A DNA stretch of 64,000 bases from Lineus longissimus (GCF_910592395.1 NC_088317.1:11158001-11222000); one strand, 5' to 3'. Numbered from the stretch's first letter, positions 37,706-52,564 are shown. Notes: generated by a model not told the origin, from the letters alone. Numbers and translations: made by a program.

Positions 37706-38357
37706 TTATACAGAGTCGAGATGCCCGATTGGACAAACTGAGACCGCAATTTTTAGATTCTGCGATGATAAGTTGTCATTCGATAGCAATATTACACTAC
37801 TGGCGAAGGAAGTCGGTCACTCGACTTGAGATATTACACGACTGGCGATGACGGTCGGTCGGCGATGGCACTCGTCGCGACCGATCACGCTCATTTTGGT
37901 TATTCAGAGTCGAGATGACCGATTGGACAAACTGAGGCCGCAATTTTGAGAGTCTGCAACGAGAAGTTGTCATTCAACTAACAATATAAGACTACTGGCG
38001 ATGACGGTTGGTCGGCGATGGCGCTCGTCGCGACCTATCACGTTCATTTTGGTTATACAGAGTCAAGATGACTGATTGGACAAATTTAGACCGCAATTTC
38101 GAGATTCTGCGATGATAAGTTGTCATTCGATTGCGATATTACACGACTGGCGATGAAAGTCGGTCGGAGATGGCGGTCGTCGCGACCGATCACGTTCATT
38201 TTGGTTATACAGAGTCGGGATGAGCGATTGGACAAACTGAGACCGCAATTTCGAGATTCTGCAATGATAAGTTATCATTCGACTAGCGATATTACCCCAC
38301 TGGCGATGACGGTCGGTCGGCGATGGCGCTCGTCGCGACCGATCACGCTCATTTTCG
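37706..38357 (+). repeat. Mosaic block duplicated 1802 bp downstream, left copy
   Basis: The segments 194, 153, 152 and 153 carry the CAATTTTTAGATTCTG, CGCGACCTATCACGTT and GACAAATTTAGACC markers. They recur at 39508-40159 with few differences. Confidence 0.8.
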
Positions 38358-39507
38358 TTATACAGAGTCGAGGTGCCCGATTGGACAAACTTTGACCGCA
38401 ATGTCGAGATTATGCGATGATAAGTTGTCATTCGATAGCAATATTACACTACTGGCGAAGGAAGTCGGTCGGCGATGGCGCTCATCGCGACCGATCACAC
38501 TCATTTTGGTTATACAGAGTCGAGATGCCCGATTGGACAAACTTAGACCGCAATTTCGAGATTCTGCGATGATAAGTTGTCATTCGATAGCAATATTGCA
38601 CTACTGGCGAAGGAAGTCGGTCACTCGACTTGAGATATTACAAGACTGGCGATGACGGTCGGTCGGCGATGGCACTCGTCGCGACCGATCACGCTCATTT
38701 TGGTTATACAGAGTCAAGATGCCCGATTCGACAAACTGAGACCGCAATTTTGAGATTCTGCGATGATAAGTTGTCATTCGATAGCAATATTACACTACTG
38801 GCGAAGGAAGTCGGTCACTCGACTTGAGATATTACACGACTGGCGATGACGGTCGGTCGGCGATGGCACTCGTCGCGACCGATCACGCTCATTTTGGTTA
38901 TTCAGAGTCGAGATGACGGATTGGACAAACTGAGGCCGAAATTTTGAGAGTCTGCAACGAGAAGTTGTCATTCAACTGACAATATAAGACTACTGGCGAT
39001 GACGGTTGGTCGGCGATGGCGCTCGTCGCGACCGATCACGTTCATTTTGGTTATACAGAGTCAAGATGACTGATTGGACAAACTTAGACCGCAATTTCGA
39101 GATTCTGCGATGATAAGTTGTCATTCGATTGCGATATTACACGACTGGCGATGAAAGTCGGTCGGAGATGGCGGTCGTCGCGACCGATCACGTTCATTTT
39201 GGTTATACAGAGTCGGGACGAGCGATTGGACAAACTGAGACCGCAATTTCGAGATTCTGCAATGATAAGTTATCATTCGACTAGCGATATTACCCCACTG
39301 GCGATGACGGTCGGTCGGCGATGGCGCTCGTCGCAACCGATCATGTTCATTTTGGTTATACAGAGTCGAGATGACCGATTGGACAACTGAGGCCGCAATT
39401 TTGAGAGTCTGCAACGAGAAGTTGTCATTCAACTAACAATATAAGACTACTGGCGATGACGGTTGGTCGGCGATGGCGCTCGTCGCGACCGATCACTCTC
39501 ATTTTCG
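38358..39507 (+). repeat. Family E-like block embedded in mosaic
   Basis: The segments 152, 194, 194, 153, 152, 153 and 152 match 30136-31285 of family E, including GAGGTGCCCG, AATGTCGAGATTATGCG, TCGGGACGAGCG and the TTGGACAACTGAGG loss. It is a family E fragment flanked on both sides by F/D-like sequence. Confidence 0.8.
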
Positions 39508-40312
39508 TTATACAGAGTCGAGATGCCCGATTGGACAAACTGAGACCGCAATTTTTAGATTCTGCGATGATAAGTTGTCATTCGATAGCAATATTACACT
39601 ACTGGCGAAGGAAGTCGGTCACTCGACTTGAGATATTACACGACTGGCGATGACGGTCGGTCGGCGATGGCACTCGTCGCGACCGATCACGCTCATTTTG
39701 GTTATTCAGAGTCGAGATGACCGATTGGACAAACTGAGGTCGCAATTTTGAGAGTCTGCAACGAGAAGTTGTCATTCAACTAACAATATAAGACTACTGG
39801 CGATGACGGTTGGTCGGCGATGGCGCTCGTCGCGACCTATCACGTTCATTTTGGTTATACAGAGTCAAGATGACTGATTGGACAAATTTAGACCGCAATT
39901 TCGAGATTCTGCGATGATAAGTTGTCATTCGATTGCGATATTACACGACTAGCGATGAAAGTCGGTCGGAGATGGCGGTCGTCGCGACCGATCACGTTCA
40001 TTTTGGTTATACAGAGTCGGGATGAGCGATTGGACAAACTGAGACCGCAATTTCGAGATTCTGCAATAATAAGTTATCATTCGACTAGCGATATTACCCC
40101 ACTGGCGATGACGGTCGGTCGGCGATGGCGCTCGTCGCAACCGATCATGTTCATTTTGGTTATACAGAGTCGAGATGACCGATTGGACAAACTGAGGCCG
40201 CAATTTTGAGAGTCAGCACCGAGAAGTTGTCATTCAACTAACAATATAAGACTACTGGCGATGACGGTTGGTCGGCGATGGCGCTCGTCGCGACCGATCA
40301 CGCTCATTTTCG
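39508..40312 (+). repeat. Mosaic block, right copy, entering family F
   Basis: It repeats the block at 37706-38357 and runs on through the CAGCACCGAGAAG monomer that is typical of family F. Private changes include CACGACTAGCGATG near 39946 and GCAATAATAAGTTATC near 40064. Confidence 0.8.
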
Positions 40313-41342
40313 TTATACAGAGTCGAGATGCCCGATTGGACAAACTTAGACCGCAATTTCGAGATTCTGCGATGATAAGTTGTCATTCGATAGCAATATT
40401 ACACTACTGGCGAAGGAAGTCGGTCGGCGATGGCGCTCATCGCGACCGATCACACTCATTTTGGTTATACAGAGTCGAGATGCCCGATTGGACAAACTTA
40501 GACCGCAATTTCGAGATTCTGCGATGATAAGTTGTCATTCGATAGCAATATTGCACTACTGGCGAAGGAAGTCGGTCACTCGACTTGAGATATTATACGA
40601 CTGGCGATGACGGTCGGTCGGCGATGGCACTCGTCGTGACCGATCACGCTCATTTTGGTTATACAGAGTCAAGATGCCCGATTCGACAAACTGAGACTGC
40701 AATTTTGAGATTCTGCGATGATAAGTTGTCATTCGATAGCAATATTACACTACTGGCGAAGGAAGTCGGTCGGCGATGGCGCTCATCGTGACCGATCACA
40801 CTCATTCTGGTTATACAGAGTCGAGATGACCGATGGACAAACTGAGACTGCATTTTCGAGATACTGTGATGATAAGTTGTCACTCAACTTGAGATATTAC
40901 ACGACTGGCGATGACGGTCGGTCGGCGATGGCGCTCGTCGCGATGATAAGTTGTCATTCTACTAACTATATAAGACTGCTGGCGATGATTGTCAGTCGGC
41001 AATGGCGCTTGTCGTGATCGATCAAGCTAATTTTGGTTTTTCAAAGTCGAGATGCCCGATTGTACAAACCGAGACCGCAATTTCGAGATTCTGCAATGAT
41101 AAGTTATCATTCGACTAGCGATATTACCCCACTGGCGATGACGGTCGGTCGGCGATGGCGCTCGTCGCAACTGATCATGTTCATTTTGGTTATACAGAGT
41201 CGAGATGACCGATTGGACAAACTGAGGCCGCAATTTTGAGAGTCTGCAACGAGAAGTTGTCATTCAACTAACAATATAAGACTACTGGCGATGACGGTTG
41301 GTCGGCGATGGCGCTCGTCGCGACCGATCACGCTAATTTTCG
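40313..41342 (+). repeat. HOR family F, 1030 bp end block (first copy)
   Basis: The segments are 152, 194, 152, 226, 153 and 153. This block closes the 4084 bp unit and is found again at 47451-48480 and 51535-52564; it is missing from the 3054 bp unit. Its half-monomer carries TACTAACTATATAAGAC in place of TACTAACGATATAAGAC. Confidence 0.86.
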
Positions 41343-44300
41343 TTATACAGAGTCCAGATGCCCGATTGGACAAACTGAGACCGCAATTTCGAGATTCTGC
41401 GATGATAAGTTGTCATTCGATAGCGATATTACACGACTGGCGATGAAAGTCGGTCAGAGATGGCGCTCGTCGCGACCGATCACGTTCATTTTGGTTATAC
41501 AGAGTCAAGATGACCGATTGGACAAACTTAGACTGCAATTTCGAGATTCTGCGATGATAAGTTGTCATTCGATAGCAATATTACACTACTGGCGAAGGAA
41601 GTCGGTCGGCGATGGCGCTCATCGCGACCGATCACACTCATTTTGGTTATACAGAGTCGAGATGCCCGATTGGACAAACTGAGACCGCAATTTTTAGATT
41701 CTGCGATGATAAGTTGTCATTCGATAGCAATATTACACTACTGGCGAAGGAAGTCGGTCACTCGACTTGAGATATTACACGACTGGCGATGACGGTCGGT
41801 CGGCGATGGCACTCGTCGCGACCGATCACGCTCATTTTGGTTATTCAGAGTCGAGATGACCGATTGGACAAACAGAGGCCGCAATTTTGAGAGTCTGCAA
41901 CGAGAAGTTGTCATTCAACTAACAATATAAGACTACTGGCGATGACGGTTGGTCGGCGATGGTGCTCGTCGCGACCTATCACGTTCATTTTGGTTATACA
42001 GAGTCAAGATGACTGATTGGACAAACTTAGACCGCAATTTCGAGATTCTGCGATGATAAGTTGTCATTCGATTGCGATATTACACGACTGGCGATGAAAG
42101 TCGGTCGGAGATGGCGGTCGTCGCGACCGATCACGTTCATTTTGGTTATACAGAGTCGGGATGAGCGATTGGACAAACTGAGACCGCAATTTCGAGATTC
42201 TGCAATGATAAGTTATCATTCGACTAGCGATATTACCCCACTGGCGATGACGGTCGGTCGGCGATGGCGCTCGTCGCAACCGATCATGTTCATTTTTGTT
42301 ATACAGAGTCGAGATGACCGATTGGACAAACTGAGGCCGCAATTTTGAGAGTCAGCACCGAGAAGTTGTCATTCAACTAACAATATAAGACTACTGGCGA
42401 TGACGGTTGGTCGGCGATGGCGCTCGTCGCGACCGATCACGCTCATTTTCGTTATACAGAGTCGAGATGCTTGATTGGACAAACTTAGACCGCAATTTCG
42501 AGATTCTGCGATGAAAAGTTGTCATTCGATATCAATATTACACTACTGGCGAAGGAAGTCGGTCGGCGATGGCGCTCATCGCGACCGATCACACTCATTT
42601 TGGTTATACAGAGTCGAGATGCCCGATTGGACAAACTTAGACCGCAATTTCGAGATTCTGCGATGATAAGTTGTCATTCGATAGCAATATTGCACTACTG
42701 GCGAAGGAAGTCGGTCACTCGACTTGAGATATTACACGACTGGCGATGACGGTCGGTCGGCGATGGCACTCGTCGCGACTGATCACGCTCATTTTGGTTA
42801 TACAGAGTCAAGATGCCCGATTGGACAAACTGAGACCGCAATTTTGAGATTCTGCGATGATAAGTTGTCATTCGATAGCAATATTACACTACTGGCGAAG
42901 GAAGTCGGTCGGCGATGGCGCTCATCGCGACCGATCACACTCATTCTGGTTATACGGAGTCGAGATGACCGATGGACAAACTGAGACCGCATTTTCGAGA
43001 TACTGTGATGATAAGTTGTCACTCGACTTGAGATATTACACGACTGGCGATGACGGTCGGTCGGCGATGGCACTCGTCGCGACCGATTACACTCATTCTG
43101 GTTATACAGAGTCGAGATGACCGATGGACAAACTGAGACTGCATTTTCGAGATACTGTGATGATAAGTTGTCACTCGACTTGAGATATTACACGACTGGC
43201 GATGACGGTCGGTCGGCGATGGCGCTCGTCGCGATGATAAGTTGTCATTCTACTAACGATATAAGACTGCTGGCGATGATTGTCAGTCGGCAATGGCGCT
43301 TGTCGTGATCGATCAAGCTAATTTTGGTTTTTCAAAGTCGAGATGCCCGATTGGACAAACCGAGACCGCAATTTCGAGATTCTGCAATGATAAGTTATCA
43401 TTCGACTAGCGATATTACCCCACTGGCGATGACGGTCGGTCGGCAATGGCGCTCGTCGCAACTGATCATGTTCATTTTGGTTATACAGAGTCGAGATGAC
43501 CGATTGGACAAACTGAGGCCGCAATTTTGAGAGTCTGCAACGAGAAGTTGTCATTCAACTAACAATATAAGACTACTGGCGATGACGGTTGGTTGGCGAT
43601 GGCTCTCGTCGCGACTGATCACGCTAATTTTCGTTATACAGAGTCGAGATGCCCGATTGGACAAACTGAGACCGCAATTTCGAGATTCTGCGATGATAAA
43701 TTGTCCTTCGATAGCGATATTACACGACTGGCGATTAAAGTCGGTTGGAGATGGCGCTCGTAGCGACCGATCACGTTCATTTTGTTTATACAGAGTCAAG
43801 ATGACTGATTGGACAAACTTAGACCGCAATTTCGAGATTCTGCGATGATAAGTTGTCATTCGATACCGATATTACACGACTGGCGATGACAGTCGGTCGG
43901 CGATGGCGCTCGTCGCAACCAATCATGTCCATTTTGGTTATACAGAGTTGAGATGACCGATTGGACAAACTGAGGCCGCAATTTTGAGAGTCTGCAACGA
44001 GAAGTTGTCATTCAACTACCAATATAAGACTACTGGCGATGACGGTTGGTCGGCGATGGCGCTAGTCGCAACCGATCACGTTCATTTTGGTTATACAGAG
44101 TCAAGATGACTGATTGGACAAACTGAGACCGCAATTTCGAGATTCTGCAATGATAAGTTATCATTCGACTAGCGATATTACCCCACTGGCGATGACGGTC
44201 GGTCGGCGATGGCGCTCGTCGCAACCGATCATGTTCATTTTGGTTATACAGAGTCGAGATGACCGATTGGACAAACTGAGGCCGCAATTTTGAGAGTCAG

Positions 44301-44396
44301 CACCGAGAAGTTGTCATTCAACTAACAATATAAGACTACTGGCGATGACGGTTGGTCGGCGATGGCGCTCGTCGCGACCGATCACGCTAATTTTCG
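41343..44396 (+). repeat. HOR family F short unit (3054 bp)
   Basis: This is the 4084 bp unit without the 1030 bp end block. It includes two consecutive monomers of the GACCGATGGACAAAC subtype before the fusion segment (42950 and 43102), and a run of monomers unique to F (GATAAATTGTCCTTCG, CGTAGCGACCGATC, TTTTGTTTATACAG). Markers: GAGTCCAGATGCCC and TTCGATATCAATATT, both shared with the next unit only. Confidence 0.88.
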
Positions 44397-47300
44397 TTAT
44401 ACAGAGTCCAGATGCCCGATTGGACAAACTGAGACCGCAATTTCGAGATTCTGCGATGATAAGTTGTCATTCGATAGCGATATTACACGACTGGCGATGA
44501 AAGTCGGTCAGAGATGGCGCTCGTCGCGACCGATCACGTTCATTTTGGTTATACAGAGTCAAGATGACCGATTGGACAAACTTAGACTGCAATTTCGAGA
44601 TTCTGCGATGATAAGTTGTCATTCGATAGCAATATTACACTACTGGCGAAGGAAGTCGGTCGGCGATGGCGCTCATCGCGACCGATCACACTCATTTTGG
44701 TTATACAGAGTCGAGATGCCCGATTGGACAAACTGAGACCGCAATTTTTAGATTCTGCGATGATAAGTTGTCATTCGATAGCAATATTACACTACTGGCG
44801 AAGGAAGTCGGTCACTCGACTTGAGATATTACACGACTGGCGATGACGGTCGGTCGGCGATGGCACTCGTCGCGACCGATCACGCTCATTTTGGTTATTC
44901 AGAGTCGAGATGACCGATTGGACAAACAGAGGCCGCAATTTTGAGAGTCTGCAACGAGAAGTTGTCATTCAACTAACAATATAAGACTACTGGCGATGAC
45001 GGTTGGTCGGCGATGGTGCTCGTCGCGACCTATCACGTTCATTTTGGTTATACAGAGTCAAGATGACTGATTGGACAAACTTAGACCGCAATTTCGAGAT
45101 TCTGCGATGATAAGTTGTCATTCGATTGCGATATTACACGACTGGCGATGAAAGTCGGTCGGAGATGGCGGTCGTCGCGACCGATCACGTTCATTTTGGT
45201 TATACAGAGTCGGGATGAGCGATTGGACAAACTGAGACCGCAATTTCGAGATTCTGCAATGATAAGTTATCATTCGACTAGCGATATTACCCCACTGGCG
45301 ATGACGGTCGGTCGGCGATGGCGCTCGTCGCAACCGATCATGTTCATTTTTGTTATACAGAGTCGAGATGACCGATTGGACAAACTGAGGCCGCAATTTT
45401 GAGAGTCAGCACCGAGAAGTTGTCATTCAACTAACAATATAAGACTACTGGCGATGACGGTTGGTCGGCGATGGCGCTCGTCGCGACCGATCACGCTCAT
45501 TTTCGTTATACAGAGTCGAGATGCTTGATTGGACAAACTTAGACCGCAATTTCGAGATTCTGCGATGAAAAGTTGTCATTCGATATCAATATTACACTAC
45601 TGGCGAAGGAAGTCGGTCGGCGATGGCGCTCATCGCGACCGATCACACTCATTTTGGTTATACAGAGTCGAGATGCCCGATTGGACAAACTTAGACCGCA
45701 ATTTCGAGATTCTGCGATGATAAGTTGTCATTCGATAGCAATATTGCACTACTGGCGAAGGAAGTCGGTCACTCGACTTGAGATATTACACGACTGGCGA
45801 TGACGGTCGGTCGGCGATGGCACTCGTCGCGACTGATCACGCTCATTTTGGTTATACAGAGTCAAGATGCCCGATTGGACAAACTGAGACCGCAATTTTG
45901 AGATTCTGCGATGATAAGTTGTCATTCGATAGCAATATTACACTACTGGCGAAGGAAGTCGGTCGGCGATGGCGCTCATCGCGACCGATCACACTCATTC
46001 TGGTTATACGGAGTCGAGATGACCGATGGACAAACTGAGACCGCATTTTCGAGATACTGTGATGATAAGTTGTCACTCGACTTGAGATATTACACGACTG
46101 GCGATGACGGTCGGTCGGCGATGGCACTCGTCGCGACCGATTACACTCATTCTGGTTATACAGAGTCGAGATGACCGATGGACAAACTGAGACTGCATTT
46201 TCGAGATACTGTGATGATAAGTTGTCACTCGACTTGAGATATTACACGACTGGCGATGACGGTCGGTCGGCGATGGCGCTCGTCGCGATGATAAGTTGTC
46301 ATTCTACTAACGATATAAGACTGCTGGCGATGATTGTCAGTCGGCAATGGCGCTTGTCGTGATCGATCAAGCTAATTTTGGTTTTTCAAAGTCGAGATGC
46401 CCGATTGGACAAACCGAGACCGCAATTTCGAGATTCTGCAATGATAAGTTATCATTCGACTAGCGATATTACCCCACTGGCGATGACGGTCGGTCGGCAA
46501 TGGCGCTCGTCGCAACTGATCATGTTCATTTTGGTTATACAGAGTCGAGATGACCGATTGGACAAACTGAGGCCGCAATTTTGAGAGTCTGCAACGAGAA
46601 GTTGTCATTCAACTAACAATATAAGACTACTGGCGATGACGGTTGGTTGGCGATGGCTCTCGTCGCGACTGATCACGCTAATTTTCGTTATACAGAGTCG
46701 AGATGCCCGATTGGACAAACTGAGACCGCAATTTCGAGATTCTGCGATGATAAATTGTCCTTCGATAGCGATATTACACGACTGGCGATTAAAGTCGGTT
46801 GGAGATGGCGCTCGTAGCGACCGATCACGTTCATTTTGTTTATACAGAGTCAAGATGACTGATTGGACAAACTTAGACCGCAATTTCGAGATTCTGCGAT
46901 GATAAGTTGTCATTCGATACCGATATTACACGACTGGCGATGACAGTCGGTCGGCGATGGCGCTCGTCGCAACCAATCATGTCCATTTTGGTTATACAGA
47001 GTTGAGATGACCGATTGGACAAACTGAGGCCGCAATTTTGAGAGTCTGCAACGAGAAGTTGTCATTCAACTACCAATATAAGACTACTGGCGATGACGGT
47101 TGGTCGGCGATGGCGCTAGTCGCAACCGATCACGTTCATTTTGGTTATACAGAGTCAAGATGACTGATTGGACAAACTGAGACCGCAATTTCGAGATTCT
47201 GCAATGATAAGTTATCATTCGACTAGCGATATTACCCCACTGGCGATGACGGTCGGTCGGCGATGGCGCTCGTCGCAACCGATCATGTTCATTTTGGTTA

Positions 47301-48480
47301 TACAGAGTCGAGATGACCGATTGGACAAACTGAGGCCGCAATTTTGAGAGTCAGCACCGAGAAGTTGTCATTCAACTAACAATATAAGACTACTGGCGAT
47401 GACGGTTGGTCGGCGATGGCGCTCGTCGCGACCGATCACGCTCATTTTCGTTATACAGAGTCGAGATGCCCGATTGGACAAACTTAGACCGCAATTTCGA
47501 GATTCTGCGATGATAAGTTGTCATTCGATAGCAATATTACACTACTGGCGAAGGAAGTCGGTCGGCGATGGCGCTCATCGCGACCGATCACACTCATTTT
47601 GGTTATACAGAGTCGAGATGCCCGATTGGACAAACTTAGACCGCAATTTCGAGATTCTGCGATGATAAGTTGTCATTCGATAGCAATATTGCACTACTGG
47701 CGAAGGAAGTCGGTCACTCGACTTGAGATATTATACGACTGGCGATGACGGTCGGTCGGCGATGGCACTCGTCGTGACCGATCACGCTCATTTTGGTTAT
47801 ACAGAGTCAAGATGCCCGATTCGACAAACTGAGACTGCAATTTTGAGATTCTGCAATGATAAGTTGTCATTCGATAGCAATATTACACTACTGGCGAAGG
47901 AAGTCGGTCGGCGATGGCGCTCATCGTGACCGATCACACTCATTCTGGTTATACAGAGTCGAGATGACCGATGGACAAACTGAGACTGCATTTTCGAGAT
48001 ACTGTGATGATAAGTTGTCACTCAACTTGAGATATTACACGACTGGCGATGACGGTCGGTCGGCGATGGCGCTCGTCGCGATGATAAGTTGTCATTCTAC
48101 TAACTATATAAGACTGCTGGCGATGATTGTCAGTCGGCAATGGCGCTTGTCGTGATCGATCAAGCTAATTTTGGTTTTTCAAAGTCGAGATGCCCGATTG
48201 TACAAACCGAGACCGCAATTTCGAGATTCTGCAATGATAAGTTATCATTCGACTAGCGATATTACCCCACTGGCGATGACGGTCGGTCGGCGATGGCGCT
48301 CGTCGCAACTGATCATGTTCATTTTGGTTATACAGAGTCGAGATGACCGATTGGACAAACTGAGGCCGCAATTTTGAGAGTCTGCAACGAGAAGTTGTCA
48401 TTCAACTAACAATATAAGACTACTGGCGATGACGGTTGGTCGGCGATGGCGCTCGTCGCGACCGATCACGCTAATTTTCG
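44397..48480 (+). repeat. HOR family F full unit 1 (4084 bp)
   Basis: About 25 anchor-to-anchor segments make up this unit, the largest in the window. It contains two core modules, around 46004 and 47949. By eye it is almost the same as the following unit. Differences include GAGTCCAGATG at 44404 against GAGTCGAGATG at 48488, and TTCGATATCAATATT near 45590 against TTCGATAGCAATATT near 49674. Confidence 0.9.
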
Positions 48481-51400
48481 TTATACAGAGTCGAGATGCC
48501 CGATTGGACAAACTGAGACCGCAATTTCGAGATTCTGCGATGATAAGTTGTCATTCGATAGCGATATTACACGACTGGCGATGAAAGTCGGTCAGAGATG
48601 GCGCTCGTCGCGACCGATCACGTTCATTTTGGTTATACAGAGTCAAGATGACCGATTGGACAAACTTAGACTGCAATTTCGAGATTCTGCGATGATAAGT
48701 TGTCATTCGATAGCAATATTACACTACTGGCGAAGGAAGTCGGTCGGCGATGGCGCTCATCGCGACCGATCACACTCATTTTGGTTATACAGAGTCGAGA
48801 TGCCCGATTGGACAAACTGAGACCGCAATTTTTAGATTCTGCGATGATAAGTTGTCATTCGATAGCAATATTACACTACTGGCGAAGGAAGTCGGTCACT
48901 CGACTTGAGATATTACACGACTGGCGATGACGGTCGGTCGGCGATGGCACTCGTCGCGACCGATCACGCTCATTTTGGTTATTCAGAGTCGAGATGACCG
49001 ATTGGACAAACAGAGGCCGCAATTTTGAGAGTCTGCAACGAGAAGTTGTCATTCAACTAACAATATAAGACTACTGGCGATGACGGTTGGTCGGCGATGG
49101 TGCTCGTCGCGACCTATCACGTTCATTTTGGTTATACAGAGTCAAGATGACTGATTGGACAAACTTAGACCGCAATTTCGAGATTCTGCGATGATAAGTT
49201 GTCATTCGATTGCGATATTACACGACTGGCGATGAAAGTCGGTCGGAGATGGCGGTCGTCGCGACCGATCACGTTCATTTTGGTTATACAGAGTCGGGAT
49301 GAGCGATTGGACAAACTGAGACCGCAATTTCGAGATTCTGCAATGATAAGTTATCATTCGACTAGCGATATTACCCCACTGGCGATGACGGTCGGTCGGC
49401 GATGGCGCTCGTCGCAACCGATCATGTTCATTTTTGTTATACAGAGTCGAGATGACCGATTGGACAAACTGAGGCCGCAATTTTGAGAGTCAGCACCGAG
49501 AAGTTGTCATTCAACTAACAATATAAGACTACTGGCGATGACGGTTGGTCGGCGATGGCGCTCGTCGCGACCGATCACGCTCATTTTCGTTATACAGAGT
49601 CGAGATGCTTGATTGGACAAACTTAGACCGCAATTTCGAGATTCTGCGATGAAAAGTTGTCATTCGATAGCAATATTACACTACTGGCGAAGGAAGTCGG
49701 TCGGCGATGGCGCTCATCGCGACCGATCACACTCATTTTGGTTATACAGAGTCGAGATGCCCGATTGGACAAACTTAGACCGCAATTTCGAGATTCTGCG
49801 ATGATAAGTTGTCATTCGATAGCAATATTGCACTACTGGCGAAGGAAGTCGGTCACTCGACTTGAGATATTACACGACTGGCGATGACGGTCGGTCGGCG
49901 ATGGCACTCGTCGCGACTGATCACGCTCATTTTGGTTATACAGAGTCAAGATGCCCGATTGGACAAACTGAGACCGCAATTTTGAGATTCTGCGATGATA
50001 AGTTGTCATTCGATAGCAATATTACACTACTGGCAAAGGAAGTCGGTCGGCGATGGCGCTCATCGCGACCGATCACACTCATTCTGGTTATACGGAGTCG
50101 AGATGACCGATGGACAAACTGAGACCGCATTTTCGAGATACTGTGATGATAAGTTGTCACTCGACTTGAGATATTACACGACTGGCGATGACGGTCGGTC
50201 GGCGATGGCACTCGTCGCGACCGATTACACTCATTCTGGTTATACAGAGTCGAGATGACCGATGGACAAACTGAGACTGCATTTTCGAGATACTGTGATG
50301 ATAAGTTGTCACTCGACTTGAGATATTACACGACTGGCGATGACGGTCGGTCGGCGATGGCGCTCGTCGCGATGATAAGTTGTCATTCTACTAACGATAT
50401 AAGACTGCTGGCGATGATTGTCAGTCGGCAATGGCGCTTGTCGTGATGGATCAAGCTAATTTTGGTTTTTCAAAGTCGAGATGCCCGATTGGACAAACCG
50501 AGACCGCAATTTCGAGATTCTGCAATGATAAGTTATCATTCGACTAGCGATATTACCCCACTGGCGATGACGGTCGGTCGGCAATGGCGCTCGTCGCAAC
50601 TGATCATGTTCATTTTGGTTATACAGAGTCGAGATGACCGATTGGACAAACTGAGGCCGCAATTTTGAGAGTCTGCAACGAGAAGTTGTCATTCAACTAA
50701 CAATATAAGACTACTGGCGATGACGGTTGGTTGGCGATGGCTCTCGTCGCGACTGATCACGCTAATTTTCGTTATACAGAGTCGAGATGCCCGATTGGAC
50801 AAACTGAGACCGCAATTTCGAGATTCTGCGATGATAAATTGTCCTTCGATAGCGATATTACACGACTGGCGATTAAAGTCGGTTGGAGATGGCGCTCGTA
50901 GCGACCGATCACGTTCATTTTGTTTATACAGAGTCAAGATGACTGATTGGACAAACTTAGACCGCAATTTCGAGATTCTGCGATGATAAGTTGTCATTCG
51001 ATAGCGATATTACACGACTGGCGATGACAGTCGGTCGGCGATGGCGCTCGTCGCAACCAATCATGTTCATTTTGGTTATACAGAGTGGAGATGACCGATT
51101 GGACAAACTGAGGCCGCAATTTTGAGAGTCTGCAACGAGAAGTTGTCATTCAACTACCAATATAAGACTACTGGCGATGACGGTTGGTCGGCGATGGCGC
51201 TAGTCGCAACCGATCACGTTCATTTTGGTTATACAGAGTCAAGATGACTGATTGGACAAACTGAGACCGCAATTTCGAGATTCTGCAATGATAAGTTATC
51301 ATTCGACTAGCGATATTACCCCACTGGCGATGACGGTCGGTCGGCGATGGCGCTCGTCGCAACCGATCATGTTCATTTTGGTTATACAGAGTCGAGATGA

Positions 51401-52564
51401 CCGATTGGACAAACTGAGGCCGCAATTTTGAGAGTCAGCACCGAGAAGTTGTCATTCAACTAACAATATAAGACTACTGGCGATGACGGTTGGTCGGCGA
51501 TGGCGCTCGTCGCGACCGATCACGCTCATTTTCGTTATACAGAGTCGAGATGCCCGATTGGACAAACTTAGACCGCAATTTCGAGATTCTGCGATGATAA
51601 GATGTCATTCGATAGCAATATTACACTACTGGCGAAGGAAGTCGGTCGGCGATGGCGCTCATCGCGACCGATCACACTCATTTTGGTTATACAGAGTCGA
51701 GATGCCCGATTGGACAAACTTAGACCGCAATTTCGAGATTCTGCGATGATAAGTTGTCATTCGATAGCAATATTGCACTACTGGCGAAGGAAGTCGGTCA
51801 CTCGACTTGAGATATTATACGACTGGCGATGACAGTCGGTCGGCGATGGCACTCGTCGTGACCGATCACGCTCATTTTGGTTATACAGAGTCAAGATGCC
51901 CGATTCGACAAACTGAGACTGCAATTTTGAGATTCTGCGATGATAAGTTGTCATTCGATAGCAATATTACACTACTGGCGAAGGAAGTCGGTCGGCGATG
52001 GCGCTCATCGTGACCGATCACACTCATTCTGGTTATACAGAGTCGAGATGACCGATGGACAAACTGAGACTGCATTTTCGAGATACTGTGATGATAAGTT
52101 GTCACTCGACTTGAGATATTACACGACTGGCGATGACGGTCGGTCGGCGATGGCGCTCGTCGCGATGACAAGTTGTCATTCTACTAACTATATAAGACTG
52201 CTGGCGATGATTGTCAGTCGGCAATGGCGCTTGTCGTGATCGATCAAGCTAATTTTGGTTTTTCAAAGTCGAGATGCCCGATTGTACAAACCGAGACCGC
52301 AATTTCGAGATTCTGCAATGATAAGTTATCATTCGACTAGCGATATTACCCCACTGGCGATGACGGTCGGTCGGCGATGGCGCTCGTCGCAACTGATCAT
52401 GTTCATTTTGGTTATACAGAGTCGAGATGACCGATTGGACAAACTGAGGCCGCAATTTTGAGAGTCTGCAACGAGAAGTTGTCATTCAACTAACAATATA
52501 AGACTACTGGCGATGACGGTTGGTCGGCGATGGCGCTCGTCGCGACCGATCACGCTAATTTTCG
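48481..52564 (+). repeat. HOR family F full unit 2 (4084 bp)
   Basis: This is a second full-length copy in direct tandem. A few private substitutions are visible: CTACTGGCAAAGG near 50031, TCGTGATGGATCAAGC near 50444, CAGAGTGGAGATGACC near 51084, GATGATAAGATGTC near 51595 and GCGATGACAAGTTGTC near 52166. Confidence 0.9.
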
